Positions 26,656-33,925 of a stretch of 34,416 nt of DNA are shown here, piece after piece. Within the stretch, counting starts at the first letter, position 1. Each line of letters starts with the position of its first letter. The notes beneath the pieces are model-generated. The model had not been told where the DNA came from. It saw only the letters and a list, made by a program, of their open reading frames with translations, and made no database searches. Position numbers and translations under genes: made by a program. Source of the stretch: Geobacter sp. (lineage in GTDB: Bacteria; Desulfobacterota; Desulfuromonadia; Geobacterales; Geobacteraceae); contig RPRC01000099.1 in assembly GCA_003857395.1 (NCBI GenBank), forward strand, positions 1 through 34,416, in the 5' to 3' direction.

Positions 26656-26756
26656 TTTTCTCCGACCCGCACGCCCTGTGACGTTTTCGTTATGGGCGCC
26701 GGGCGATGGGTGCCGCCGGAAACAGCGTCGCCTCCCCTTTTGGAAAGGAGACAATT
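26656..26756 (+). promoter_or_regulatory. Moco-type riboswitch (copy 3)
   Basis: Blocks CTCCGACCC, CGTTATGGGCGCCGGG, GGGTGCCGCCGGAAACAGCG, TCGCCTCCCC and GGAAAGGAG occur in the same order as in copies 1 and 2. The region between the first two blocks is more diverged. P1 is CTCC/GGAG with weak A/T extension. It controls the second binding protein, methyltransferase, TonB, receptor and DUF364 genes. Confidence 0.87.
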
Positions 26757-26766
26757 CACTGGCTGC

Positions 26767-26802
26767 AAAGGCCGGCGTGTTTTCTCACGCCGGCCTTTTT
26801 TT
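26767..26802 (+). terminator. Terminator of riboswitch 3 expression platform
   Basis: AAAGGCCGGCGTG pairs perfectly with CACGCCGGCCTTT across a six-base loop, ending in seven T residues. A textbook intrinsic terminator located between the aptamer and the first gene. Confidence 0.9.
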
Positions 26803-26859
26803 GATCTGCTGCGGAGCTTTTTGTCTCCGCGTACGGTTATGAACAAAGGAGAAATTTCC

Positions 26860-27909
26860 ATGTCAACTATGAAGAGCAAAAGCCTTACCGCCGCAATCTG
26901 TCTTTTCCTTGCACTGCCCATGGTCTGCTCCGCTAGTGCCTGCGCAAGGGAGATTGTCGATATGACGGGCCGCAACGTATCCGTACCCGATACCATCAAG
27001 AAGGTCTATGCGCCGTCACCCTACGGCACCTACATCATGTATGCCGTTGATCCCACCCTGCTGGCGGGTCTCATCTTCCCGCTGAAGGAAGAAGATACGA
27101 AGTATCTTCACCGGAGAGTCCAGGGGCTTCCCGTTATCGGCAGCCTCTTTGGGCAGGGCCAGACCGCCAACATCGAGGGGCTGCTGAAGGCGAAACCGGA
27201 CCTCCTCCTCATGTGGAGCGACAGAAAATCGCCCAACAGTCCGAAAGCGGAGGAAACCCTGAAGAAGTTGGGTATTCCCCATGCCTATGCAGCAGCGGGA
27301 AGCCTCTCCGATTATCCTGACGTGTTTCTGTTCCTGGGCAGGCTCCTCAACAGAGAAGTTCGGGCGAAAAAGCTGAGCGATTACAGCCGTAAGATTTTGG
27401 CCGGTGTGGACGCGGCAGTGAAGCGTATTCCCGAAGCGAAACGGCCGAAAGTCTACTATGCAGAGGGGCCGGACGGACTGAAGACGGAGTGCGACGACTC
27501 GATCCACGTGGAGCTGCTCAAACGCGCAGGCGACACGGATGTCCATCGCTGCCATACGGCTAGTCATAAGGGGATGGAACACATTTCCCTGGAGCAGGTG
27601 ATGCTCTACGACCCGGATGTGATCCTTGTCCAGGAAAAACTGTTTTTCGACAAGGTCTTCACGGACCCCGCATGGAAACGTATCAGGGCCGTGCGGCAGG
27701 GACGGGTCTACCTGATACCGAGGACCCCCTTCAACTGGTTCGATCGTCCCCCTTCATTTATGAGAATACTCGGCCTGCAATGGCTCATGAGCCGTCTCTA
27801 CCCCAAGGAATACCCGGTTGATATGGTCAAAGAGGCACAGTATTTCTATCGGCTCTTCCTTGGTGTCGAGGTTTCAGACCAAGAAATGAGGAGGATTATC
27901 GACAAATGA
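26860..27909 (+). CDS. Periplasmic substrate-binding protein, paralogue of SBP1 (SBP2)
   Basis: The 349-residue protein has a signal peptide (about 1-31, ending in ASACA) and the PF01497 fold, opening REIVDMTGRNVSVPDTIKK. The stretch TECDDSIHVELLKRAG and the NWFDRPPSFMRILG region near the C-terminus match SBP1 closely. No permease or ATPase is encoded in unit 3, so SBP2 probably feeds the unit 2 transporter, perhaps with a related ligand. The ATG at 26860 has AAAGGAG eight bases before it. The frame is open for 56 codons further upstream, but only through the riboswitch and terminator. Confidence 0.9.
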   Translation: MSTMKSKSLTAAICLFLALPMVCSASACAREIVDMTGRNVSVPDTIKKVYAPSPYGTYIMYAVDPTLLAGLIFPLKEEDTKYLHRRVQGLPVIGSLFGQGQTANIEGLLKAKPDLLLMWSDRKSPNSPKAEETLKKLGIPHAYAAAGSLSDYPDVFLFLGRLLNREVRAKKLSDYSRKILAGVDAAVKRIPEAKRPKVYYAEGPDGLKTECDDSIHVELLKRAGDTDVHRCHTASHKGMEHISLEQVMLYDPDVILVQEKLFFDKVFTDPAWKRIRAVRQGRVYLIPRTPFNWFDRPPSFMRILGLQWLMSRLYPKEYPVDMVKEAQYFYRLFLGVEVSDQEMRRIIDK

Positions 27910-28538
27910 ACAGGAAAGCCATGAAAACATCTGATGTGAGCAGATACAACCGGATTGCCTTGGGCATAAATGCACCGATTTACGCCTACTACGCAGCCCG
28001 GATTCTGGAAAAAACCGGGATTGGTTCAGGCAGTTGCCTTGATGTCGGGTGCGGTGGCGGCTACCTGGGGCTTGCCCTGGCACGGATTACCGCGCTCGAT
28101 TTTATATTCCTCGATCTGTCGCAAGACATGCTTAGATGCGCCGACGAAAATATTTCGGCCTACGGCCTGACGGGGCGCGCCGTAACGCAGCTGGGTCAGG
28201 TGCAGGCAATTCCTTTATCCGATGCATCCGTCGATCTGGTCATCAGCAGAGGCTCGGTTCCATTCTGGGATGAGCTGTCCACGGCCTTTCGGGAGATCAA
28301 TCGAGTTCTGAAACCGGGAGGACACGCCTATGTGGGCGGCGGACTTGGTGACCCGAAGACAAGAGATGCAATCCGTGGACAAATGGAAAAGGAAGATCCT
28401 GAGTGGCTGGAGAACCGGCGGACCCTGCCCCGGCATGACAACCGGCACTATTCCGACGCCCTGGAGGCGGCAGGGATAGACTCGTACACCCTTGACCGCG
28501 GTGATGATGGCATGTGGATTGTGTTCCGCAAAGAATAA
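27906..28538 (+). CDS. Class I SAM-dependent methyltransferase (unit 3)
   Basis: The 210-residue protein has motif I CLDVGCGGGYLGLALA at about 44-59 and the later blocks VISRGSVPFWDEL and KPGGHAYVGGGLGDP. It is the closest relative in the window of the unit 2 methyltransferase. Its ATGA start overlaps the SBP2 stop by four bases; an internal ATG at 27921 is an alternative start. Pairing of a binding protein with this methyltransferase type in both units suggests that both act on the same class of compound. Confidence 0.85.
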   Translation: MNRKAMKTSDVSRYNRIALGINAPIYAYYAARILEKTGIGSGSCLDVGCGGGYLGLALARITALDFIFLDLSQDMLRCADENISAYGLTGRAVTQLGQVQAIPLSDASVDLVISRGSVPFWDELSTAFREINRVLKPGGHAYVGGGLGDPKTRDAIRGQMEKEDPEWLENRRTLPRHDNRHYSDALEAAGIDSYTLDRGDDGMWIVFRKE

Positions 28539-28586
28539 GGGCTGAATCGGGAAGGATTTTGATGTTGAGTTCAGGAAGGATGGAAG

Positions 28587-29363
28587 ATGAATACCGAAGC
28601 GAAGTCTTTTCTTTTTTCGTTTGCACTGCATCTGACAGTTTTGGCCGCCGCTGTCTCCTTTACCGGTATGCCCGCGCCCCAAAAAGCGCCAATCCTGATC
28701 GATTTCACGGTAGAAAGCGTACAGGGAACGAAAAAGGAGAACATAAAGAACGATCCCGGCGGGGCTCCGCCATCCCGACCCGCAGCACCGGCACGGCATC
28801 CGATTGTGGCAAAGCCTCTGCCGGTCCTTGCCAATCCTGACTCTTTCCCGGAGCGTGATACCGAACCGACTCCGCTGGAGGCCTCGCCCGAAGCAGCCCC
28901 GCTTGCGCAGACAACGGCAGTGGCTCAGCTCCCGCCCGTATCCGCGGCAACTGCCGGCAGCAGCAGTTTCACCTCCAGACGCCAGGGAAACGGCAGCGGG
29001 ACGGGGACCGGATCCGGCCACGGTTCAGGGGCCGATCAATCCGGCGGCGAGGAGAATGGCGAGAGCGCCGAAACCCTGCGGATGCGCTATCTGAGGAAAC
29101 ATTTCGCCTATATCCGGGACCAGGTGGCGGGAAACCTGAGATACCCCGTCCTGGCACGGCGCATGGGCTGGAGCGGCAGGCTTTCCGTCGAGTTTGTCGT
29201 CCAGCGTGACGGTACCGCAAACAACGTGCGCATCGTCAGAAGCAGCGGCGTGCCTTTTCTGGACAGCGACGCCAGGAATACTGTGATACAAAGCGCCCCG
29301 TTTCCAAAGCCGCCGGTCAGCGCAAGGCTGGTAATACCTGTGGAGTATGTATTGGAAAACTGA
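28587..29363 (+). CDS. tonB: TonB energy-transducing protein
   Basis: The 258-residue protein has one N-terminal membrane segment (about 7-27), a Pro/Ala/Glu-rich periplasmic spacer, and a short Gly/Ser-rich run (about 130-155). The C-terminal TonB domain has LRYPVLARRMGWSGRLSVEF, RDGTANNVRIVRSSG and VIPVEYVLEN. TonB transmits proton-motive energy to outer-membrane receptors and normally works with ExbB and ExbD, which are not in this window. AGGAAGGA precedes the ATG. Its place just before a receptor gene suggests a dedicated TonB. Confidence 0.92.
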   Translation: MNTEAKSFLFSFALHLTVLAAAVSFTGMPAPQKAPILIDFTVESVQGTKKENIKNDPGGAPPSRPAAPARHPIVAKPLPVLANPDSFPERDTEPTPLEASPEAAPLAQTTAVAQLPPVSAATAGSSSFTSRRQGNGSGTGTGSGHGSGADQSGGEENGESAETLRMRYLRKHFAYIRDQVAGNLRYPVLARRMGWSGRLSVEFVVQRDGTANNVRIVRSSGVPFLDSDARNTVIQSAPFPKPPVSARLVIPVEYVLEN

Positions 29364-29409
29364 AAGGTTTGTCCCGCAAAAAAAATCAAATTCAAAGAAA
29401 GGAGTTTTC

Positions 29410-29469
29410 ATGAAAACAGGAAATACCTCAATCCCGTCGTTTACGAACTTCCCGTTATCGGGAGGCTGA
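29410..29469 (+). CDS. Candidate 19-residue peptide between tonB and the receptor
   Basis: A strong ribosome binding site (AAAGGAG) lies six bases before an ATG that opens a 19-codon frame, MKTGNTSIPSFTNFPLSGG. The good initiation signal with so short a product suggests a leader peptide, a regulatory uORF or the leftover start of a deleted gene. There is no similarity I recognise. Confidence 0.35.
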   Translation: MKTGNTSIPSFTNFPLSGG

Positions 29470-29547
29470 CGAATACGGAGGCTATTTCAAAGGCAAAACA
29501 TGATGTCATTATTGACTAATTTTTATGATGAACAAAAGGAGCGGTAC

Positions 29548-31548
29548 ATGAAAAAAATATTGTTATTCTGCGCGGTTCTGAGCATCGCCGGCCCTGCGGT
29601 ATCCGCACGCGCCGCTGACCAGGCCACAAAAGAGGAAACCCATGAACTGGAAAGTATCGGGACCAAGGCAACACGGATAGGAGAGCCGGTTACTAGTCCC
29701 TATGCGGTAACTGAGAGCAGCAAGCTTCAGACGGAGGTGTTTACCAAAGAAGATATCGAGGCTATCAAGCCAGAGACGGTGTGGGATGTCATACAGCAGG
29801 CCGCCGGTATGGAAGTGACCTTCCAGGGACGGCAACACATGAACTTCGCCAACATGAGAGGCGGGAGTTACGGCATCATCCTGGACGGCGTCTATATCAC
29901 CCAGGCTGACCGTTTGCTCGCGTCACTCCCGGTAGATTCCATCGAGTCCGTAACCATCGTCAGAGATGCAACGGCCGTTACCCTCGGCCCCCTGACCAAC
30001 TTCGGTTCGAGCACCGGTTCGTCCAACCAGGGATTCATCGTCATCAAGACCAAACGCTCATCAAAACTTGAAGCCGGTCTGGTGGGCGCCTACGGAACCT
30101 TCAACACTCACAGGGAAAACCTCTATCTGGGGGAAAAACGCGGGAATTTCGATTACCGGCTGTCCTATGAAAACAAGGGCACCGACGGCAGATCCGGCTG
30201 GAACATGGCGAGCCGCAACGATTCGCTGCTCTTCCGGGGAGGGTTCACGAGCCCGTTTTTGAATGCCGATCTGCTCTGGTACAAGAGCTGGGGCATGAAG
30301 GAGTTGGAGTGGGGCCTGATTCTCATGCCGACAACTCTGAAAGATGGAACCCTCGACTGGTCGAAAGTTGGCTCGCTGGCCGTGTCCGACATGAACATGA
30401 ACAAGTTGAACGCAGACCTGGTCGCCCTGAATGTGGAGGTGCCCTGGAGCAAAACCCAGACGACAACCATGCAGTATGCCTTCAACAACCTGGCAATCCA
30501 GGTGACGGAAAGGGACCAGAACAGCAGCGGACACACCGTCAGCCTCAGGCATGTGGCCGACTGGGAAAATAACACCCTCAAGCTGGGCGGCCAGTTTCTT
30601 ACCTATGTCGCCCCTGGCGGGGTGGCGCCGGGCTTTAAAAAGAGCGATGAAGAGATGTACGGAACCTATATCGCCGACGAACACCGAATGCTGAACAACC
30701 GGCTCACCGTCGACGCCGGATTCCGGATGGACAAGAAGCACTATAACAGCAGCCCGGTGACGGGGGAGGACTTCGATGAGTGGGCAAAGGAAACCTTTGT
30801 TTACACCGTCGGAACCTCGCTCAAGCTGACCTCCATGCTCACCCTTACCGGCCGCTATGCCTATACCGAGAACTCACCTTCCATCGGTTACCAGATAAGC
30901 CCCGACGGAACATCGTTACCCGCCGAGAAACGGTCACGGTACGAGGCGGGCATCCTCGCCGCGATTCATCCCGCATTCACTCCTTGGGCGACCCTTTACT
31001 ACTATGACACGGAAAACCAGAAGGTAAGCGCCAAAGGCACTGATCCCTTTACCGGCCAAAAGAACGTTTCATCCTATATTGACCCCACCACGGGGGAAGA
31101 GGTTGAATTCGTAACCACCGCAACGGTAGCGACAAAAGGATTGGAAACCGGCATATCGGGCGAGTTCCTGAAGTACTTCAATTACCGATTACAGTACACG
31201 TATATCACGACGAACGACGACACCACCAATGCCGATATATCCCACCATTTTGTCAGCGCCCTTCTCGGCGCCCGCTACAAGAACGTATTCGCCAACATGA
31301 ACATCCGCTATGTCGGTCCGAAGAGTCGCAGTTCGTCGCCCATGGGAGTCGTTTACTATGAATTGGGCGATTATACGAGAGTGGATCTCAATGTGGGTTA
31401 CAAAGGCAGGATATTCGACAGGGACACCCGGATTACCGTTTACGGCAAGAACTTGGGCAACGAACTGTATGCCACCCGTTACGTAACCGGCGCATATAGG
31501 GACCCCGGTTTTCAGTGCGGAGTGGAGTTGGCCTTCAGCTTCCTGTAG
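29548..31548 (+). CDS. TonB-dependent outer-membrane receptor
   Basis: The 666-residue protein has a signal peptide (about 1-22, ending ARA) and a TonB-box-like stretch near ELESIGTKATR. The plug domain (about 45-165) has NFANMRGGSYGIILDGVYI and the conserved SIESVTIVRD. A 22-strand-type beta-barrel follows, ending in phenylalanine-leucine (FSFL). Such receptors import large or scarce ligands such as siderophores, B12 and metal complexes. AAAGGAG is six bases before the ATG at 29548, and an upstream in-frame ATG at 29500 would spoil the signal peptide. The ligand is unknown; its riboswitch control argues for a Mo/W-related compound. Confidence 0.93.
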   Translation: MKKILLFCAVLSIAGPAVSARAADQATKEETHELESIGTKATRIGEPVTSPYAVTESSKLQTEVFTKEDIEAIKPETVWDVIQQAAGMEVTFQGRQHMNFANMRGGSYGIILDGVYITQADRLLASLPVDSIESVTIVRDATAVTLGPLTNFGSSTGSSNQGFIVIKTKRSSKLEAGLVGAYGTFNTHRENLYLGEKRGNFDYRLSYENKGTDGRSGWNMASRNDSLLFRGGFTSPFLNADLLWYKSWGMKELEWGLILMPTTLKDGTLDWSKVGSLAVSDMNMNKLNADLVALNVEVPWSKTQTTTMQYAFNNLAIQVTERDQNSSGHTVSLRHVADWENNTLKLGGQFLTYVAPGGVAPGFKKSDEEMYGTYIADEHRMLNNRLTVDAGFRMDKKHYNSSPVTGEDFDEWAKETFVYTVGTSLKLTSMLTLTGRYAYTENSPSIGYQISPDGTSLPAEKRSRYEAGILAAIHPAFTPWATLYYYDTENQKVSAKGTDPFTGQKNVSSYIDPTTGEEVEFVTTATVATKGLETGISGEFLKYFNYRLQYTYITTNDDTTNADISHHFVSALLGARYKNVFANMNIRYVGPKSRSSSPMGVVYYELGDYTRVDLNVGYKGRIFDRDTRITVYGKNLGNELYATRYVTGAYRDPGFQCGVELAFSFL

Positions 31549-31740
31549 GCATACCGGGAGGCAAGACGTATGTGGGAGGCGGCAGAGGGACCCCGGAAAT
31601 CAGGGCGCAAATTGATGCCAAAAGGAAAGAATCGGGCATGAAACCATCCGCCTGGCCCATGCCCGGTAAAGGGGGGGATTCAGCAGGGAAAGCCCCTGCA
31701 AGAAGATGGAATCTGAACTTCGAGGAAGGGATATCGGTTG
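31549..31740 (+). pseudogene. Remnant of a class I methyltransferase C-terminal part
   Basis: Directly after the receptor stop, an open frame reads IPGGKTYVGGGRGTPEI and then RAQIDAKRKES. This matches the APGGMSYIGGGFGSAEL... EINRKME segment of the unit 2 methyltransferase and the KPGGHAYVGGGLGDP segment of the unit 3 one. There is no start codon, SAM-binding domain or ribosome binding site, and similarity fades after about 31640. The fragment appears to be what a deletion left between the receptor gene and the DUF364 gene. Confidence 0.75.
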
Positions 31741-31761
31741 AAGTCATGGAGGATAAAAGCA

Positions 31762-32667
31762 ATGAAAGAAGTATCGAGTGCACGGACAGACATCACTGAG
31801 ATTTCCGGCAATGCTGGGAGTTCCGGCCTGATCCTGGACGAGGCGGCGAAAACCCTGTGGGGAATGTACGGCGATGAACTTGATGGCCTGGCCATCGAGC
31901 GACTGGTGGTGGGGGTCTTCTTTGTCGGTGTGAAACTTACCAATGGCTGCGGCGGGGTTGCCTACACCCCTCCCGAAGTTATCAGAAGCGCCGGCAACCG
32001 CATCCTGAAGGGGAGCACGCCCTTCATACGCGGCATGCCGGTCGCCGCGGTCATGGCTGGAGATATTCCCGGCCCTTTTGCCGGGGTGATCAGGCTGGCC
32101 ACGCTGAACGCCCTGTCGGTGCCGTTCTTTGAAGATGGTCGCTATACCATTGATGCAAGCGGCGATCTGTCGGGGATTTCTTCGCTCTTTCGCAACCGCC
32201 GGATATGCATGGTGGGCGCGATCATCCCGCTCCTGAAGAAATTGAAGGAGCTTGGTCCCGCTGAGGTAGCAATCATCGACCGCAAAAAGGAGACTCAGGA
32301 AGAGGCCGAAGCCGGGTATGGAATCTTCGTGTCGCCGGAACACACCGCCGAAACCCTTGCCCGCTGCGAGACCGCCGTATTCACCGGGGCCGCCATTGCC
32401 AACGGCAGCATGGAACAGCTCATCAGCTTCGTTCCGGCGGATGCGGCCATCGCCGTTGTCGGACCGACCGCCGGATTCGTGCCGGAGCCGCTCTTCCGGC
32501 GCAACGCCGCCATGGTCGGCACGGTGGTGGTGACGGATATCGATCAGGCCCTGGAGGTACTCGGCGAGGGCGGCGGAGGGTATCGGCTGTTCGGGACGTG
32601 CATGCGAAAGATAAACCTGCTCAATGTCAAACGGTTGCGGCAGTTGGGATTGGAAATGGCTTTTTGA
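31762..32667 (+). CDS. DUF4213/DUF364 protein (putative heavy-metal chelation)
   Basis: The 301-residue protein has a DUF4213-like N-terminal domain (about 22-95, with VGVKLTNGCGGVAYTP) and a Rossmann-like DUF364 domain (about 115-290). The second domain contains MVGAIIPLLKKLKELG, VFTGAAIANGSMEQLI and VVGPTAGFVPEPLFR. The family is described as putative heavy-metal chelating and is often found beside metal transport genes; no activity is established to my knowledge. The ATG at 31762 has GGAGGA nine bases upstream; the TTG at 31738 is a less likely start. It ends the recognisable genes of unit 3. Confidence 0.85.
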   Translation: MKEVSSARTDITEISGNAGSSGLILDEAAKTLWGMYGDELDGLAIERLVVGVFFVGVKLTNGCGGVAYTPPEVIRSAGNRILKGSTPFIRGMPVAAVMAGDIPGPFAGVIRLATLNALSVPFFEDGRYTIDASGDLSGISSLFRNRRICMVGAIIPLLKKLKELGPAEVAIIDRKKETQEEAEAGYGIFVSPEHTAETLARCETAVFTGAAIANGSMEQLISFVPADAAIAVVGPTAGFVPEPLFRRNAAMVGTVVVTDIDQALEVLGEGGGGYRLFGTCMRKINLLNVKRLRQLGLEMAF

Positions 32668-32748
32668 GACAATACACGCAGATGTCACCCACCTTTCCTA
32701 CCGGAAGAGTGAAATTCAATCAAGAGGAGGAGAAACACCGACGTTCTG

Positions 32749-32868
32749 ATGAAAACCGTATGTAAAGGCAGCTTTACCTGGAAGACCATATCACTTGCAC
32801 TGATTGGCGCGCTGCTGCTGTTCTTCGTTGGATGGAGACGCAAGAAAAAAGTCTCCCGTGATTCATAA
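32749..32868 (+). CDS. Candidate 39-residue single-helix membrane protein
   Basis: This short frame encodes a polar start (MKTVCKGSFTWKT), a hydrophobic helix (ISLALIGALLLFFVGW) and a basic tail (RRKKK), the layout of a small inner-membrane protein with its positive end in the cytoplasm. AGGAGG lies 18 bases upstream, which is far. It may be the last gene of unit 3. There is no known family. Confidence 0.45.
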   Translation: MKTVCKGSFTWKTISLALIGALLLFFVGWRRKKKVSRDS

Positions 32869-32942
32869 CAGCACACCAACAGACAAAATATCAGAGTCGT
32901 CCGCAGGTATCGGAAAACAACCAGGTACACCCTGCCGGAAAG

Positions 32943-32979
32943 AGGATTTCGAATAAATCAAGCAGGTTGTAGAAATCCT
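32943..32979. repeat. Inverted repeat between unit 3 and rlpA
   Basis: AGGATTTC and GAAATCCT form a perfect eight-base inverted repeat with a 21-base loop, between converging genes. No T-run follows, so a terminator role is weakly supported. Confidence 0.25.
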
Positions 32980-32994
32980 ATTCGCAGTTCCTTG

Positions 32995-33726
32995 TCACGG
33001 GATAACGATAAACGCGTCGGGATAGCCGTTTCGGGCCAGGGACATCCGTGCCTCTTCCGCAGCAGCGCGGGAAAGAAACCGGCCGGCCTGTACCCGATAG
33101 AAGCGACCCTTCGCGGTCTCCACTTCCCGAACCGCGGAAAAGGACAGATTTTTCCTCATCCTCTCCGAAAGCTGTCGAGCGGTTTCCGGATCAGCAAAGG
33201 AGGCCACCTGCAGCGTATAGGTTCCGCTCGCAACTGGCGCGCTATCGGGACGTGAGCTACCGGGCCCCGAAGAAACAACCTCGATAACCACCGGCGCCAA
33301 GCCGGAATCAACAATACCCAGCTCGCGAGCAGAATGGTAGGAAAGATCGACAATCCTCTCCGGAACAAAGGGACCCCGGTCATTTACCCGGACAACCGTC
33401 TGCTTGCCATTCAGTTTATTGGTGACTCTGAGATAACAGCCAAGGGGCAGAGTCTTGTGGGCAGCAGTCGGCTGATACATGTCGAATGTTTCGCCGTTGC
33501 TGGTGGGGCCGCCATGTTCCTCTGCACCGTACCAGGAGGCCAGTCCCTCTTCCCGGTACCCTGCGGCGGTCGCCAAGGGGACATAACGCTCACCATCAAC
33601 GGTGTAGGGACGCTGCCAGGGGCGCTGTCCGGGTAAGCCCGGCTCCACCACGACTCTGTGGCCGGTGGTTCCACAGGCGACCAGCAGGAGACAAAATGAC
33701 ATAAGGACTAAACATCGTATGCTCAT
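32995..33726 (-). CDS. rlpA: RlpA-type septal lipoprotein with SPOR domain
   Basis: The 243-residue outer-membrane lipoprotein has a signal peptide with lipobox LVAC (C18). A double-psi beta-barrel follows at about 60-150, with ASWYG, TSNGETFD, HKTLPLG and VRVNDRGPF. The C-terminal SPOR domain (about 168-243) begins YTLQVASFADPETA. RlpA proteins can be lytic transglycosylases that cut naked glycan strands at the division site, and SPOR binds such glycans. The catalytic-region residues look conserved. It is convergent with unit 3 and divergent from the methyltransferase on the right. Confidence 0.92.
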   Translation of the reverse strand: MSIRCLVLMSFCLLLVACGTTGHRVVVEPGLPGQRPWQRPYTVDGERYVPLATAAGYREEGLASWYGAEEHGGPTSNGETFDMYQPTAAHKTLPLGCYLRVTNKLNGKQTVVRVNDRGPFVPERIVDLSYHSARELGIVDSGLAPVVIEVVSSGPGSSRPDSAPVASGTYTLQVASFADPETARQLSERMRKNLSFSAVREVETAKGRFYRVQAGRFLSRAAAEEARMSLARNGYPDAFIVIP

Positions 33727-33856
33727 GGACGTAGTATAGGGGGCAGAGAAAATAAATCAATAATAAAATCAGTGGTCCAGATTGAATAGACACATTCTGT
33801 CAGCCCAATCCACCCCCTTCATTCAATTGCTTGCACTCCACCAGATTCTGCGTTAC

Positions 33857-33885
33857 AAACAAGTCAAGGCGTACTTCACTTGTTT
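33857..33885. promoter_or_regulatory. Inverted repeat upstream of the last methyltransferase
   Basis: AAACAAGT and ACTTGTTT are perfect eight-base inverted half-sites separated by 13 bases, about 40 bases before the start codon. This is an operator-like arrangement; no regulator is known. Confidence 0.3.
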
Positions 33886-33925
33886 ATTCACCCTGACAGC
33901 AGCAGCTCAGGGAAAGGATACTGCC

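Larger units (their letters stand above)
26539..26859 (+). other. Leader region of unit 3
   Basis: This 321-base gap holds riboswitch 3 and its terminator. I found no convincing promoter between the MoCF stop and the riboswitch and no terminator after the MoCF gene, so units 2 and 3 may be one transcript with an internal attenuator. The shared hairpin element of leaders 1 and 2 is absent. Confidence 0.6.

Noticed and set aside
26692..26859. N-terminal extension of SBP2
   Set aside because: The frame runs through the riboswitch and terminator. The ATG at 26860 has a ribosome binding site and starts a normal signal peptide.
31744..32688. 314-codon reverse-strand open frame
   Set aside because: It is antisense to the DUF364 gene, whose family motifs are clear on the plus strand.
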